NCBI RefSeq assembly: GCF_000184345.1
Contig: NC_017583.1
Span: 2,480,001-2,544,000 of the forward strand
Length of the DNA: 64,000 nt
DNA from: Spirochaeta thermophila DSM 6578
GTDB taxonomy: Bacteria > Spirochaetota > Spirochaetia > Winmispirales > Winmispiraceae
Direction of reading: 5' to 3'
Part shown: piece by piece, positions 31,516 through 39,646 of the stretch
How positions within the stretch are numbered: the first letter of the stretch is position 1
Layout: each line of letters begins with the position of its first letter
The notes under the pieces: model-generated
Seen by the model: only the letters and a program-made list of their open reading frames with translations
Databases searched by the model: none
What the model was told of the DNA's origin: nothing
Translations under genes and position numbers: made by a program

Positions 31516-34034
31516 ATGTCGGAGCCCACATTGCACATGAAGGCCCAGGAAGAGCGCCTCAGGAAGGCCCGGAACGCCTACCACCTCGGAGACCTCGAGA
31601 CCGCCTCGAAGCTGGTCCACGAACTCCTCCATGAGGTACCCCTGAGCAGCGGAGTCCACCTCCTTTCCGGCATGATCGCCCTCCGACAGGATCGCAACGA
31701 AGAGGCGAAGGAGGCCTTCTCGAAGGCGCTCGAGCTGGGTGGGGAAGAGGCGGAGGCCCTCAACAATCTTGGCGTCATCTACCGCAAGGAAGGCGACCAT
31801 CGCAAGGCGATCGAGTATTTCAGAAAGGCCCTCGCCGCGGACCCCGACAGACCGGACATCCTCTACAACCTCGCCAACGCCTGCAAGGACGCGGGCCTCT
31901 TCGAAGAAGCGGAGGCAGCCTATCGGAAGGCCCTCGAACACGATCCCCATCTGGTCTCGGCCTACAACAACCTCGCCACCCTCTATCAACAGAGAGGAGC
32001 CCTCGGCAAGGCCGTCGCCGTCCTCGAGAAGGGGCTCACGGCGGATCCCGATCATCCCACGCTTCTCTACAACCTTGGCGTGCTCTATCAGAGAGAAGGT
32101 CGATACGAAGAGGCCCGTGCATCCCTCCACCGAGCCCTCCAGAAACGACCCGGATGGGTGGAAGCCCTCAACAACCTGGGCATCGTGGAACAATCGAGGG
32201 GGCATCACGAGGCCGCCCTCGCATGCTTCAGGGAAGCACTCACCCTCGACCCGCTCCATGCAGCGGCGGCCAACAACATGGGAAGCATCCTGGCCCTCCT
32301 CGGCCGCTACAGGGAGGCCTTCGACTGGTTCGTACAGGCACTCAGAATCCAGCCGGGCTATGAGCGCGCACTCCACAACATCCTCCACCTCCTCACCTCA
32401 CAGGAGGCTTTCTTCGACGTGGAACAGGAACTCTCCCTCCTGCTCCTCGAATTCCCCGGCCTCGACCAACTCAGAGTCTCCTATGCAGAGGCCCTCTTCC
32501 GCAAAGGAGACTACGACAGGGCCGAAGAGGAACTGCGCCTCCTCGAAGAAAAGGGAGCCGACGACCCCAGGATACCCCGTCTCCTGGGTATCATCTCCTT
32601 CCTCCACGGGAAGGAGGACCGCGCACACACCTATTTCGAGCACTACCGACGGCTCACCCACCGGGAGGACTACCTCCTCGACCTCATCAAGACGCTCAAA
32701 GACCGCAAGGAATACCGCGCCGCCCTCACCCGCCTCAACGAATACCTCTCCTCACACCCCGAGGATCGCAACGCCCGTCTCCTCCTCGGAGAGATCCATC
32801 TCGAACTGGGGAACATCGAAGAAGCCTTCCCCCTGCTGGAGAAGATGAGGGAGGAGACCCCCTCGGATCCCGACGTGCTCACCGCCTGTGCGAGACTCTA
32901 CCAGCGAGCAGGACAGAGGGAACGGGCCATCGACCTCATCGACACGCTGGTGGGCATCCAGGGCAGCAGGGCGACGCCCGAGGACCTCACCGGACTCAAC
33001 AGGAGCCTCGAACTCTACGAAGAAACGATCCAGTCCTTTGGGGATCACGACAGATCCACATGGGAGCACAACCTCAGGAAGCTCACCGATCTCGTTCGGT
33101 TGAGCGAGACCGAATGGGAGGTCGAAGCCTCTGAAGAGGAAGAAGCCCCCACCCTCCTCGACTTCGAGGAAGTGGTCGTGGAAGAGGAACCCGAACCGGA
33201 AGAAGAATCCGAAGGACCCGAGGAGGAGAACATCGCTCCCTATGTACACCTCCTCGACGAGGAAGGCCCCACCCTCCTCGATCTCGCCGACACCTCAGCA
33301 GAGCCTTTCCCCGGCACGTCCCCCTCGACCGGATCCTCGAGCGGCCCCGTCCCCCCGCCTCCACCGCAGCCCCCTCTTTCCCCACCCCTGCACCCCACCC
33401 CTGCCCAGGCCATCTCCCCCACCCCCACACCCCCCCTCCCTCCACGGCCGTCCCGCCTTCCCCACCCGTCACCCCTCCGTCACCACAGCCCCTTCCTCCG
33501 ACACCACCCACCCAGACACCACCCACCCAGACACCACCCACCCAGACACCACTCACCCAGACACCACTCACCCAGACACCACCCACCCAGGCACCACTCA
33601 CCCAGGCACCACCCACCCAGGCACCACCCACCCAGGCACCACCCACCCAGACACCGCCCACGCAGGCACCGCCCGCCCAAGCACCCCCCACACCTCCTCC
33701 GCCCCCATACACCCCCCCCCTCGCTCCCGCCGCTCCCCCCACCCCGCCCCCGACACCCTCCGACCACGCCTCCCCCCTCCCTCCCCCCTCCACCCCATCC
33801 CAGCCGGAACCCCGCACCCCTTCCGAACCCCCACCCCCCGCTCCACCCTCCGAAGACCCCACACGCCTCTCCTCACTCATCGCCTACCTCGAGTACCTCG
33901 TCTCCTTCCTCCCCCACGACAAGAAGGTGGAGATGGAGTCGCTCTCCTACCGCACCAAGCTCTCCTGGCTCCGCCAGTCCCTCACCACCTACACGGTCTC
34001 CGACCTCTCATCCCCCATCCGACGATCCACGTAA
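31516..34034 (+). CDS. TPR protein with Pro-rich repeat tail, reading frame broken by a one-base shift
   Basis: The N-terminal ~520 residues are a long array of tetratricopeptide repeats (for example EALNNLGVIYRKEGDHRKAIEYF). An acidic segment (about 535-600) and a proline-rich region follow. As written, the frame continues to a stop at 34272, but from codon 639 on it gives unlikely His/Arg/Pro sequence and would overlap sixA by 265 bases. If one C is added to the C7 tract at 33430-33436, translation continues as SPTPTPPPSTAVPP, through twelve PPTQ[TA] repeats, to a normal helical end (RLSSLIAYLEYLVSFL) stopping at 34034; total 839 residues. A mutation, slippage or sequencing error are all possible. 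Ribosome binding site AGGAGG. Confidence 0.75.
33430..33436 (+). other. C7 homopolymer at the probable frameshift point
   Basis: Seven C in ACACCCCCCCTCCC. The sensible upstream frame and the sensible downstream frame differ by one base and meet here; eight C would join them. Confidence 0.6.
33501..33680 (+). repeat. Tandem array of a 15-bp unit, 12 copies
   Basis: Consensus ACACCACCCACCCAG with variants starting GCACC and with CTC for CCC in the middle. In the restored frame each unit encodes T/A-P-P/L-T-Q. Units 11 and 12 are more diverged, and a thirteenth is degenerate. The complementary strand has GGGTGGG in nearly every unit. Confidence 0.92.
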
Positions 34035-34499
34035 CCCCTCGGGCATCGCCACCCACGCCAGACGTCCCTTCCTCTTCCCGTCGCACTCCCTCCACCCCTC
34101 AACCTCACAGACCACCAACGCACACCACGAAGTCTTGAGCACCACCTCACGCCCCACGAGGAACCTCACACACTCCTCCATCGCCGGGTTGTGCCCTACG
34201 AGCGCCACGTATCCATACTCATCCGGAAGCCCCCGTATGAACCGGAGGTATCCCTCTCCCGAACCAGGATAGAGGGCATCCACATACTCCACCTCCCGCC
34301 CGGGGAACAGCAACCTCGCCGTCTCCGCTGCCCGAGGCGCACTCGATGCGTACACCCGCTCCACCGGCTCCTCCGCAAGCAACGCGGCAACCCGGACCGC
34401 ATCCTGAACCCCCCGGTCCTCGAGCACCCGCTCCCGGTCGTCCACCCCGGGACGGGCATTCTCGGCCTTCGCGTGTCTGCAGAGCAGTATCCTCTTCAT
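34008..34499 (-). CDS. sixA: SixA-type phosphohistidine phosphatase
   Basis: Histidine phosphatase of 163 residues. The RHG-type motif is LLCRHAKAE near the N-terminus; the second arginine is in YASSAPRAAETA and the second catalytic His in ALVGHNPAME. The short length is typical for SixA, which removes phosphate from phosphohistidine. It is co-transcribed with thyX, whose stop overlaps its start (ATGA). The 3' end overlaps the restored TPR gene by 27 bases. Confidence 0.87.
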   Translation of the reverse strand: MKRILLCRHAKAENARPGVDDRERVLEDRGVQDAVRVAALLAEEPVERVYASSAPRAAETARLLFPGREVEYVDALYPGSGEGYLRFIRGLPDEYGYVALVGHNPAMEECVRFLVGREVVLKTSWCALVVCEVEGWRECDGKRKGRLAWVAMPEGLRGSSDGG

Positions 34500-35341
34500 A
34501 CCTGCCTCCCTTCACGCAATTTCACCTTGAACCGCTCCCATTCCTTCCCCGAAAACCCCTCCGGCGGTTCCTCGGGAAGCTCCATCCGGGAGGAGAGGAA
34601 CCGCCACTCCTTCGCAGAGAAGCGCACCGCACCCCTCACGTGCTCCTCGAACGAGGCCACCGCGAGCGGACACACCCTGCGCACGATCTCCAGGATCACC
34701 TTCGCGTACTCCCTGATCTCGTACTGGGCGTGCGGATCGAGCCTCAACCAGAGGAAACGGAACAGATTGTGGAGATCCATCTGCCAGTACCACTCCGTGT
34801 AGAGACTCAAGGGGAGGTTGATCCGCGCCAGCTCCCGTGCCACCCCTCGTTCGAGCAATCCCTCGTATCTCCTGTAGGCATCCTCCTGAAACGCGGCCAT
34901 CTCCTTGCGGATCTCTTCCGCCACCTCGGGAGGAAACGGAGCCTCCTCCCTCCCCTGCTTGTTGCTCGCGCTTTGAGGAGCAAGCACCTCAGGCGACGGT
35001 ACGTAGAACTCCTCCTGGAGCACGCTGTACCGACCCGAGATCTCGTTGATCCGGGCGGTCCTGTGGCGCACCCACTGTCGGGCCACGAATATGGGCATCT
35101 TCGCATGAAACGTGAACACCACCTGCTCGAACGGAGAGGTATGCTCGTTCCTCAGGAGATAGTCGATGAGCGCCTTGTCCTCCCTGTACGACTTGGTCCC
35201 CTTCCCGTAGGAGACCCGCGCCGCCTGGACGATCCGCTCGTCGCTCCCCATGTAGTCCACCAGTCGTACGAACCCCCTGTCCAGCACGGGAAACGGCTTG
35301 TCGAGGATCTCCTCGGCCTCAGGTACCACACAGTGTGCCAT
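34496..35341 (-). CDS. thyX: FAD-dependent thymidylate synthase
   Basis: Makes dTMP from dUMP with methylene-tetrahydrofolate, FAD and NADPH. The 281-residue product has the ThyX signature RHRTARINEISGRYS (RHRxxSxNExSxR, with Ala at the usually serine position) and LPLSLYTEWYWQMDLHNLFRFL. An ATG at 35353 is in frame, but GGAGGGACGT lies between the two ATGs and fits as ribosome binding site for the one at 35341. First gene of a thyX-sixA operon. Confidence 0.95.
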   Translation of the reverse strand: MAHCVVPEAEEILDKPFPVLDRGFVRLVDYMGSDERIVQAARVSYGKGTKSYREDKALIDYLLRNEHTSPFEQVVFTFHAKMPIFVARQWVRHRTARINEISGRYSVLQEEFYVPSPEVLAPQSASNKQGREEAPFPPEVAEEIRKEMAAFQEDAYRRYEGLLERGVARELARINLPLSLYTEWYWQMDLHNLFRFLWLRLDPHAQYEIREYAKVILEIVRRVCPLAVASFEEHVRGAVRFSAKEWRFLSSRMELPEEPPEGFSGKEWERFKVKLREGRQV

Positions 35342-35376
35342 ACGTCCCTCCATGATAGTCGCTGTGGACTCTCACC

Positions 35377-36555
35377 TTATCGAAAAGCCCCACTCGAGGG
35401 AAGACTTCCTCCCCGTACGGGATCGAGCCCCCATCCCACCACCCACGCCCGGAACATCCGGTATCGCCTCCTGAAGTACTCCTCCCAGGGGGGATCCACC
35501 TCCACCCTCCCGGTGAGCACGGAAAAGGCCCTCACCACATACACACCCCTCCTCTCACCCTCCTTCCTCACCACATTCACCACCGGAACCACCTGCCCCG
35601 GCACCATCACGACCCGCTCCCCCTCTTTGCGGACCCTCACCTGGAAGAGCACCGACTCACCGGTGTAGGCCCGCTCCTCCTCCCAGTCGGAAGGCCCCAG
35701 CCGCCAGGTCTGACCGGAGACGAAGTTCCCCAACGAGTAGAGGACGAGGGCCCGCCGCCCCTCCGGCGTGCGGATCCATTCCCACGGCTGGAGTACGTGC
35801 GGGTGGTGGGACCACACCACATCCACCCCACGCGACACCGCCTCACGGAAGAAGGCCCGCTTCACCTCGAGCGGGACCCGACGGTACTCCTCGCCCCCAT
35901 GCACCGAGAGCACGAAGAAATCGTACTGCGGGGTCACCCTGGAGAGGAAGTCGAGGAAGGCCCTCCTGCGTCCCTCGTGGGGGAAATACACCAGGTTCAC
36001 GAGCCCGCTGCCCTCGATCTCGTTCATGAACTCCGAGACCGCCAGGAACCCGATCCGTACCCCCTTCACCTCCATCCGGGTTACGGTGAAGCGATCCTCC
36101 CTCCGGGTGACCGCACCATTGTAGTGGATCCCATACCGCGACGAGAGGCGCGCCATCTCCTTCAACGTACTCCTCACCCCCTCCTCCCCCTGATCGCACG
36201 TGTGATTGTTTGCGAGAGAGAAGACGTCGAATCCCGCCCGCACCGCCGCCTCCACGTAGGCAGGGTCCACCGAAAACCGGGGGAAGCTGGAAGGAGGGGC
36301 CGATCCCCTCACCACGGTCTCCAGATTCACGAACGAGAGATCGTCCCGCCGGAGGAGGGGGGCCACGTCCTCATAGATGGCATCGTAGTCCTCCATCCGG
36401 TAGTTCACGTTGTGTGCCATGAGGTCCCCGGCGAAGGTGAGCAGCACCCATCCCCCCTCGCTCGAATGGACGGACGTCGGGACGGACCGGGAGGACTCCT
36501 CGCCCCCCCACAGGGGTCCGAAGAGGAGCACTCCCAAAAGGAGGAGAGGGATCAT
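35377..36555 (-). CDS. CapA/PgsA-type metallophosphatase-fold protein, secreted
   Basis: Exported protein of 392 residues with signal peptide MIPLLLLGVLLFGPLWG. The CapA fold is shown by LLTFAGDLMAH, FVNLETVV, VFSLANNHTCDQG, VLSVHGGEEY, VVWSHHPHVLQPWE and VLYSLGNFVSGQ. Relatives take part in poly-gamma-glutamate or capsule synthesis, but many members of the family have unknown roles. A longer frame from 36585 exists; the start at 36555 is chosen because it begins the signal peptide and because a -10 element lies 7 bases upstream of it. Confidence 0.85.
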   Translation of the reverse strand: MIPLLLLGVLLFGPLWGGEESSRSVPTSVHSSEGGWVLLTFAGDLMAHNVNYRMEDYDAIYEDVAPLLRRDDLSFVNLETVVRGSAPPSSFPRFSVDPAYVEAAVRAGFDVFSLANNHTCDQGEEGVRSTLKEMARLSSRYGIHYNGAVTRREDRFTVTRMEVKGVRIGFLAVSEFMNEIEGSGLVNLVYFPHEGRRRAFLDFLSRVTPQYDFFVLSVHGGEEYRRVPLEVKRAFFREAVSRGVDVVWSHHPHVLQPWEWIRTPEGRRALVLYSLGNFVSGQTWRLGPSDWEEERAYTGESVLFQVRVRKEGERVVMVPGQVVPVVNVVRKEGERRGVYVVRAFSVLTGRVEVDPPWEEYFRRRYRMFRAWVVGWGLDPVRGGSLPSSGAFR

Positions 36556-36562
36556 ACGAGTA

Positions 36563-36592
36563 AGTATGCACCACCCCCGCATCATCTGTCCA
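36563..36592 (-). promoter_or_regulatory. Promoter of the capA-like gene, leaderless placement
   Basis: On the minus strand TGGACA (36587-36592), 18-base spacer, CATACT (36563-36568), then 7 bases to the ATG at 36555. No Shine-Dalgarno sequence. Confidence 0.5.
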
Positions 36593-36599
36593 CAGAAGC

Positions 36600-36629
36600 T
36601 TGCCCCCGAGGGCCCCGTGGGAGTATCCT
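36600..36629 (+). promoter_or_regulatory. Promoter of the M23 peptidase gene, leaderless placement
   Basis: TTGCCC (36600-36605), 18-base spacer, TATCCT (36624-36629), then 8 bases to the ATG at 36638. The ATG itself is part of TATATAATG, which resembles a -10 box but would start transcription inside the gene. No ribosome binding site. Confidence 0.4.
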
Positions 36630-36637
36630 CTTATATA

Positions 36638-37783
36638 ATGAAACCCGTCCTCGCATTCCTCCTCCTCTGTTCCTCCCTCCTCGCGGCAGAGGACTTCCTC
36701 ATCGTCCAGTTCACCCAGCGGGACGACGGACTCATCGTGGTGGAGGCCCGCAACCCTCTCCCCATCCCGGGGACCTTCGTCCTCTCGGAGCTCAGCGGCG
36801 GGAGCATGGACGGCGACATCCCCTTCACCGCGGTCCTCGGCCCAAGGGATGGCCCCCTCCCCATCCTCACGATACAACCCGAGGAAGGCCGCCGCGTGAG
36901 GATCAGATGGAAGACCCTTCCGGGAGACATACACGCCGTACACCCCGACGAGAACCACCTCTACCTCTTCCCCTTCGCCCACGGAACGAAGCACCGTGTG
37001 GACCAGGCCTTCCACGGCGCCTTCACCCACCGCGGCGAGAACGAGTATGCGGTCGACTTCGCCATGGATGAAGGCACACCGGTCTACGCAGCACGGGGAG
37101 GCGTGACGGCCTACGTGAAGGAGGACTCCTCTGTGGGAGGCACCTCGGCCTCCTATGGGGACGACGCAAACTACATCCTCATCTACCACGAGGACGGCAC
37201 CTTCGGGAACTACGTCCACCTCAGGAAGGACGGTGCACTCGTGGAACCGGGCGACCGCGTCGAGGCCGGCCAGCTCATAGGCTACAGCGGCAACACCGGT
37301 CAGAGCTCGGGTCCCCACCTCCACTTCGACGTGCGCATACCCACCACAGAAGGGCTCACCTCCATACCCATCAGGTTCCTCAATTACGACGGAACCGCCG
37401 TGATCCCCGAGGAAGGCTCGTACTACTATGCCTTCCACCCCGGCGGCCCTGCCTTCCCCGTGGTCCTGGGAAGGCTCCTCAGCAACGAGGACTTCAAGGA
37501 CCACGAGGCTCCCGTCGAACCCGTGGAGAGAATCGTCTTCCGCACCGAGCAGATCGACGACACCGTGGTGGTGTACGTGGGCAACGGATTCGACCGACCG
37601 GCACGGGTGGAGGTGGAGCTCGTGCTCTCGGGCATGGAGGCCACCACCCCAAGGAAGCTCAGCATCACCATCCCCCCACGCACCGAGCGCTTCCTCACCC
37701 TCCTGCGTCCCCTCCCCTCGGCCCGCACCTTCCGCTACGGCTACCGCTACACGTACGCATTCACCGGGCAGGAGGACTCATGA
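36638..37783 (+). CDS. Secreted M23-family peptidoglycan peptidase-like protein
   Basis: Exported protein of 381 residues (signal MKPVLAFLLLCSSLLAAE). The LytM-type domain (about 115-245) contains HRGENEYAVDFAMDEGTPVYAARGGV, GNYVHL and GPHLHFDV. The first zinc motif reads N-E-Y-A-V-D where classical LytM has HxGxD, a variant I recall as common in a large M23 subgroup, so activity is likely but not certain. The C-terminal 130 residues form an additional beta-rich domain of unknown role. It overlaps the convergent MATE gene by 6 bases. Confidence 0.85.
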   Translation: MKPVLAFLLLCSSLLAAEDFLIVQFTQRDDGLIVVEARNPLPIPGTFVLSELSGGSMDGDIPFTAVLGPRDGPLPILTIQPEEGRRVRIRWKTLPGDIHAVHPDENHLYLFPFAHGTKHRVDQAFHGAFTHRGENEYAVDFAMDEGTPVYAARGGVTAYVKEDSSVGGTSASYGDDANYILIYHEDGTFGNYVHLRKDGALVEPGDRVEAGQLIGYSGNTGQSSGPHLHFDVRIPTTEGLTSIPIRFLNYDGTAVIPEEGSYYYAFHPGGPAFPVVLGRLLSNEDFKDHEAPVEPVERIVFRTEQIDDTVVVYVGNGFDRPARVEVELVLSGMEATTPRKLSITIPPRTERFLTLLRPLPSARTFRYGYRYTYAFTGQEDS

Positions 37784-39202
37784 GGAGACCCCCTCCGGAG
37801 AGATGAGGACCTCACCGGCAGGCACCCCCCGCACCATCCGTATCCACTTCGCCCTTCGTATCCTCACCACACCGGCGAGAGCCTTCACCACCTCCTCCAG
37901 CTGCACCAGAGAGAGCACCACGGGGAAGGGAAGACCGGCGAGGAGCCCCGAACACACCGCGATCGGCACCCCCACTCCCCACACCCCGCCGAGTTCGAGG
38001 AGCATCCCGAAGAAGGTGTCGCCCCCGCTGCGGAAGATCCCCACCGTGGCGTGCCAGTTGAAGATCTTCCAGGGCATCGCCACCCCCACCACCACCAGCG
38101 AAGCGCGGAGGAACTCCTTTGCGAGCGGGGATATCCTGAAGAAGGAGGGAAAGAGGAAGGATCCAGCGATCAGGAAGAGCCCCGAGAGCGCACCCAGGAG
38201 CACCGCCCAGAGGGAGAAACTCACCGCATACTCCTGCGCCCTCCGGACCCGCCCCTTCCCCAGGACGTTCCCTATCATGATGCTGCACGCATTGCTCGTC
38301 CCCACGAAGACCACCACCGCGAAGTTGAAGAGCGTGTTGGCGAGGGTATAGGCCGCCACCGCCTCGGTGCTCACCCGGGCGAAGACCGCCTGGTAGGCCG
38401 AAACACCCAGTGCCCACCCCACCTCGCTGCCCACCACGGGCAGGGCCCTCTCGAGGTAGTCTCGCACCTCCCTCCCCGAGAAGGAGAGGAGGCTGCGGAG
38501 CCTGGCGGCGAGCACGGTACGCCGGAGGTATACCGCGATCAGGACATACCCCGCCTCGAAGATGCGGGCGATCACGGTCGCGATCGCCGCCCCTTCCACG
38601 CCGAGCCTGGGGAAAGGCCCGGGACCGAAGATGAGGAGATAGTTCCCCACGGTATTCATCGCCAGGGCGATGGTGGAGGCCTGGAAGGGAAGCGCCACCT
38701 CTCCTGTGGACCGCAACACGATACCGTAGAGGAAGGAGAAGGCGGTGAAGGGATACGAGATCCAAATCCACCTGAAATAGGAAAGCCCCAGGGCGATCAC
38801 CTCGCCGTCGTCGGTGAAGACCCTGAGGATCAAGGAGGGGAAGAGGAGGGCCACGATCGAAAAGACCGCCCCGATGAAGAGAGCGAAGATCAGGGCGATA
38901 CCGGCGAAACGGCGAACCCCCTCCACATCACCCTTACCCCACAACTGCGCGGTGAAGATCGCGGCACCCGATCCTATCGCGAAGACGAAAAGGAAGAAGA
39001 CGAAGTACCACTGGTTGGCGAGGGCCACACCCGCCACTTCCTCGGTACCGAGCTGGCCGATCATGAACGTATCGACCATGTTGAGCACCGAGAAGAGGAG
39101 GTTCTGGATGGCGATGGGAAAGGCGAGCATCCACACCCTCCTCATGAAGAAGGGGTGAGGACTGAGCCGTTTCAGTACTCCACGTGCTGCTCTCCACTTC
39201 AT
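37778..39202 (-). CDS. MATE-family multidrug/Na+ efflux transporter
   Basis: Integral membrane protein of 474 residues with about twelve predicted helices in two halves, typical for MATE exporters that expel cations and drugs using an ion gradient. The first helix region reads MLAFPIAIQNLLFSVLNMVDTFMIGQLG, a strong family match (ligand pocket and VDTxxIG), split here for brevity by position 27-54. ATGs at 39202 and 39220 are both possible. Neither has a clear ribosome binding site; a TATGGT lies 8 bases before the first. Confidence 0.92.
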   Translation of the reverse strand: MKWRAARGVLKRLSPHPFFMRRVWMLAFPIAIQNLLFSVLNMVDTFMIGQLGTEEVAGVALANQWYFVFFLFVFAIGSGAAIFTAQLWGKGDVEGVRRFAGIALIFALFIGAVFSIVALLFPSLILRVFTDDGEVIALGLSYFRWIWISYPFTAFSFLYGIVLRSTGEVALPFQASTIALAMNTVGNYLLIFGPGPFPRLGVEGAAIATVIARIFEAGYVLIAVYLRRTVLAARLRSLLSFSGREVRDYLERALPVVGSEVGWALGVSAYQAVFARVSTEAVAAYTLANTLFNFAVVVFVGTSNACSIMIGNVLGKGRVRRAQEYAVSFSLWAVLLGALSGLFLIAGSFLFPSFFRISPLAKEFLRASLVVVGVAMPWKIFNWHATVGIFRSGGDTFFGMLLELGGVWGVGVPIAVCSGLLAGLPFPVVLSLVQLEEVVKALAGVVRIRRAKWIRMVRGVPAGEVLISPEGVSS

Positions 39203-39318
39203 ATCCGCGTACCATAGCATGGAACGGGTTTCCTGCCGACCACCTTGCCACCTCCATGAGTATCATAGTAATGTAAACGATACAGCGTAGAGGTCCCATC
39301 ACAGCGAGGGGGTGCGAC

Positions 39319-39642
39319 ATGAAGATGAACGAGATAGAGAAGATGGAACGGGAGTTGCGGCGGGCCCAGAAGAAACAAGAGAGTCTCGCCCGAAAGCAGC
39401 AGAAGAAGAAGGGGAATGTGGTGGGAGAGTACATCAAACGACTCGCCTCGCTCTTCTTCTACGATGAGGAGATGATCTACAACATTCCGAACAATCCGGA
39501 CATCTTCGCCTGTATCGAGGAGATGAAGCAGGAGCTCCCCAGGGAGGAATGGGAGACCGTCATCCGAAAGGCCGTCAAGAGCACGGGCGTGAAAGAAAAA
39601 GAGATCGCCTACACCCAACTCAAGACCTACCTGGAGAGCTGA
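39319..39642 (+). CDS. Small conserved protein of unknown function
   Basis: A 107-residue soluble protein. The first 35 residues are highly charged and probably a coiled coil (EIEKMERELRRAQKKQ and a KKK stretch); the remainder is compact and helical with YNIPNNPDIFACIEEM. I recognise no family. GAGGGGGTGCGAC precedes the ATG. It stands alone: the convergent ppk gene ends 4 bases after its stop. Confidence 0.7.
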   Translation: MKMNEIEKMERELRRAQKKQESLARKQQKKKGNVVGEYIKRLASLFFYDEEMIYNIPNNPDIFACIEEMKQELPREEWETVIRKAVKSTGVKEKEIAYTQLKTYLES

Positions 39643-39646
39643 TCTC

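Noticed and set aside
33501-33680. CRISPR array
   Set aside because: The 15-bp units abut without spacers and encode protein repeats.
34035-34272. Extension of the TPR gene to the stop at 34272
   Set aside because: This is the out-of-frame continuation after the C7 tract; it reads Ser/Pro/Thr noise antisense to sixA.
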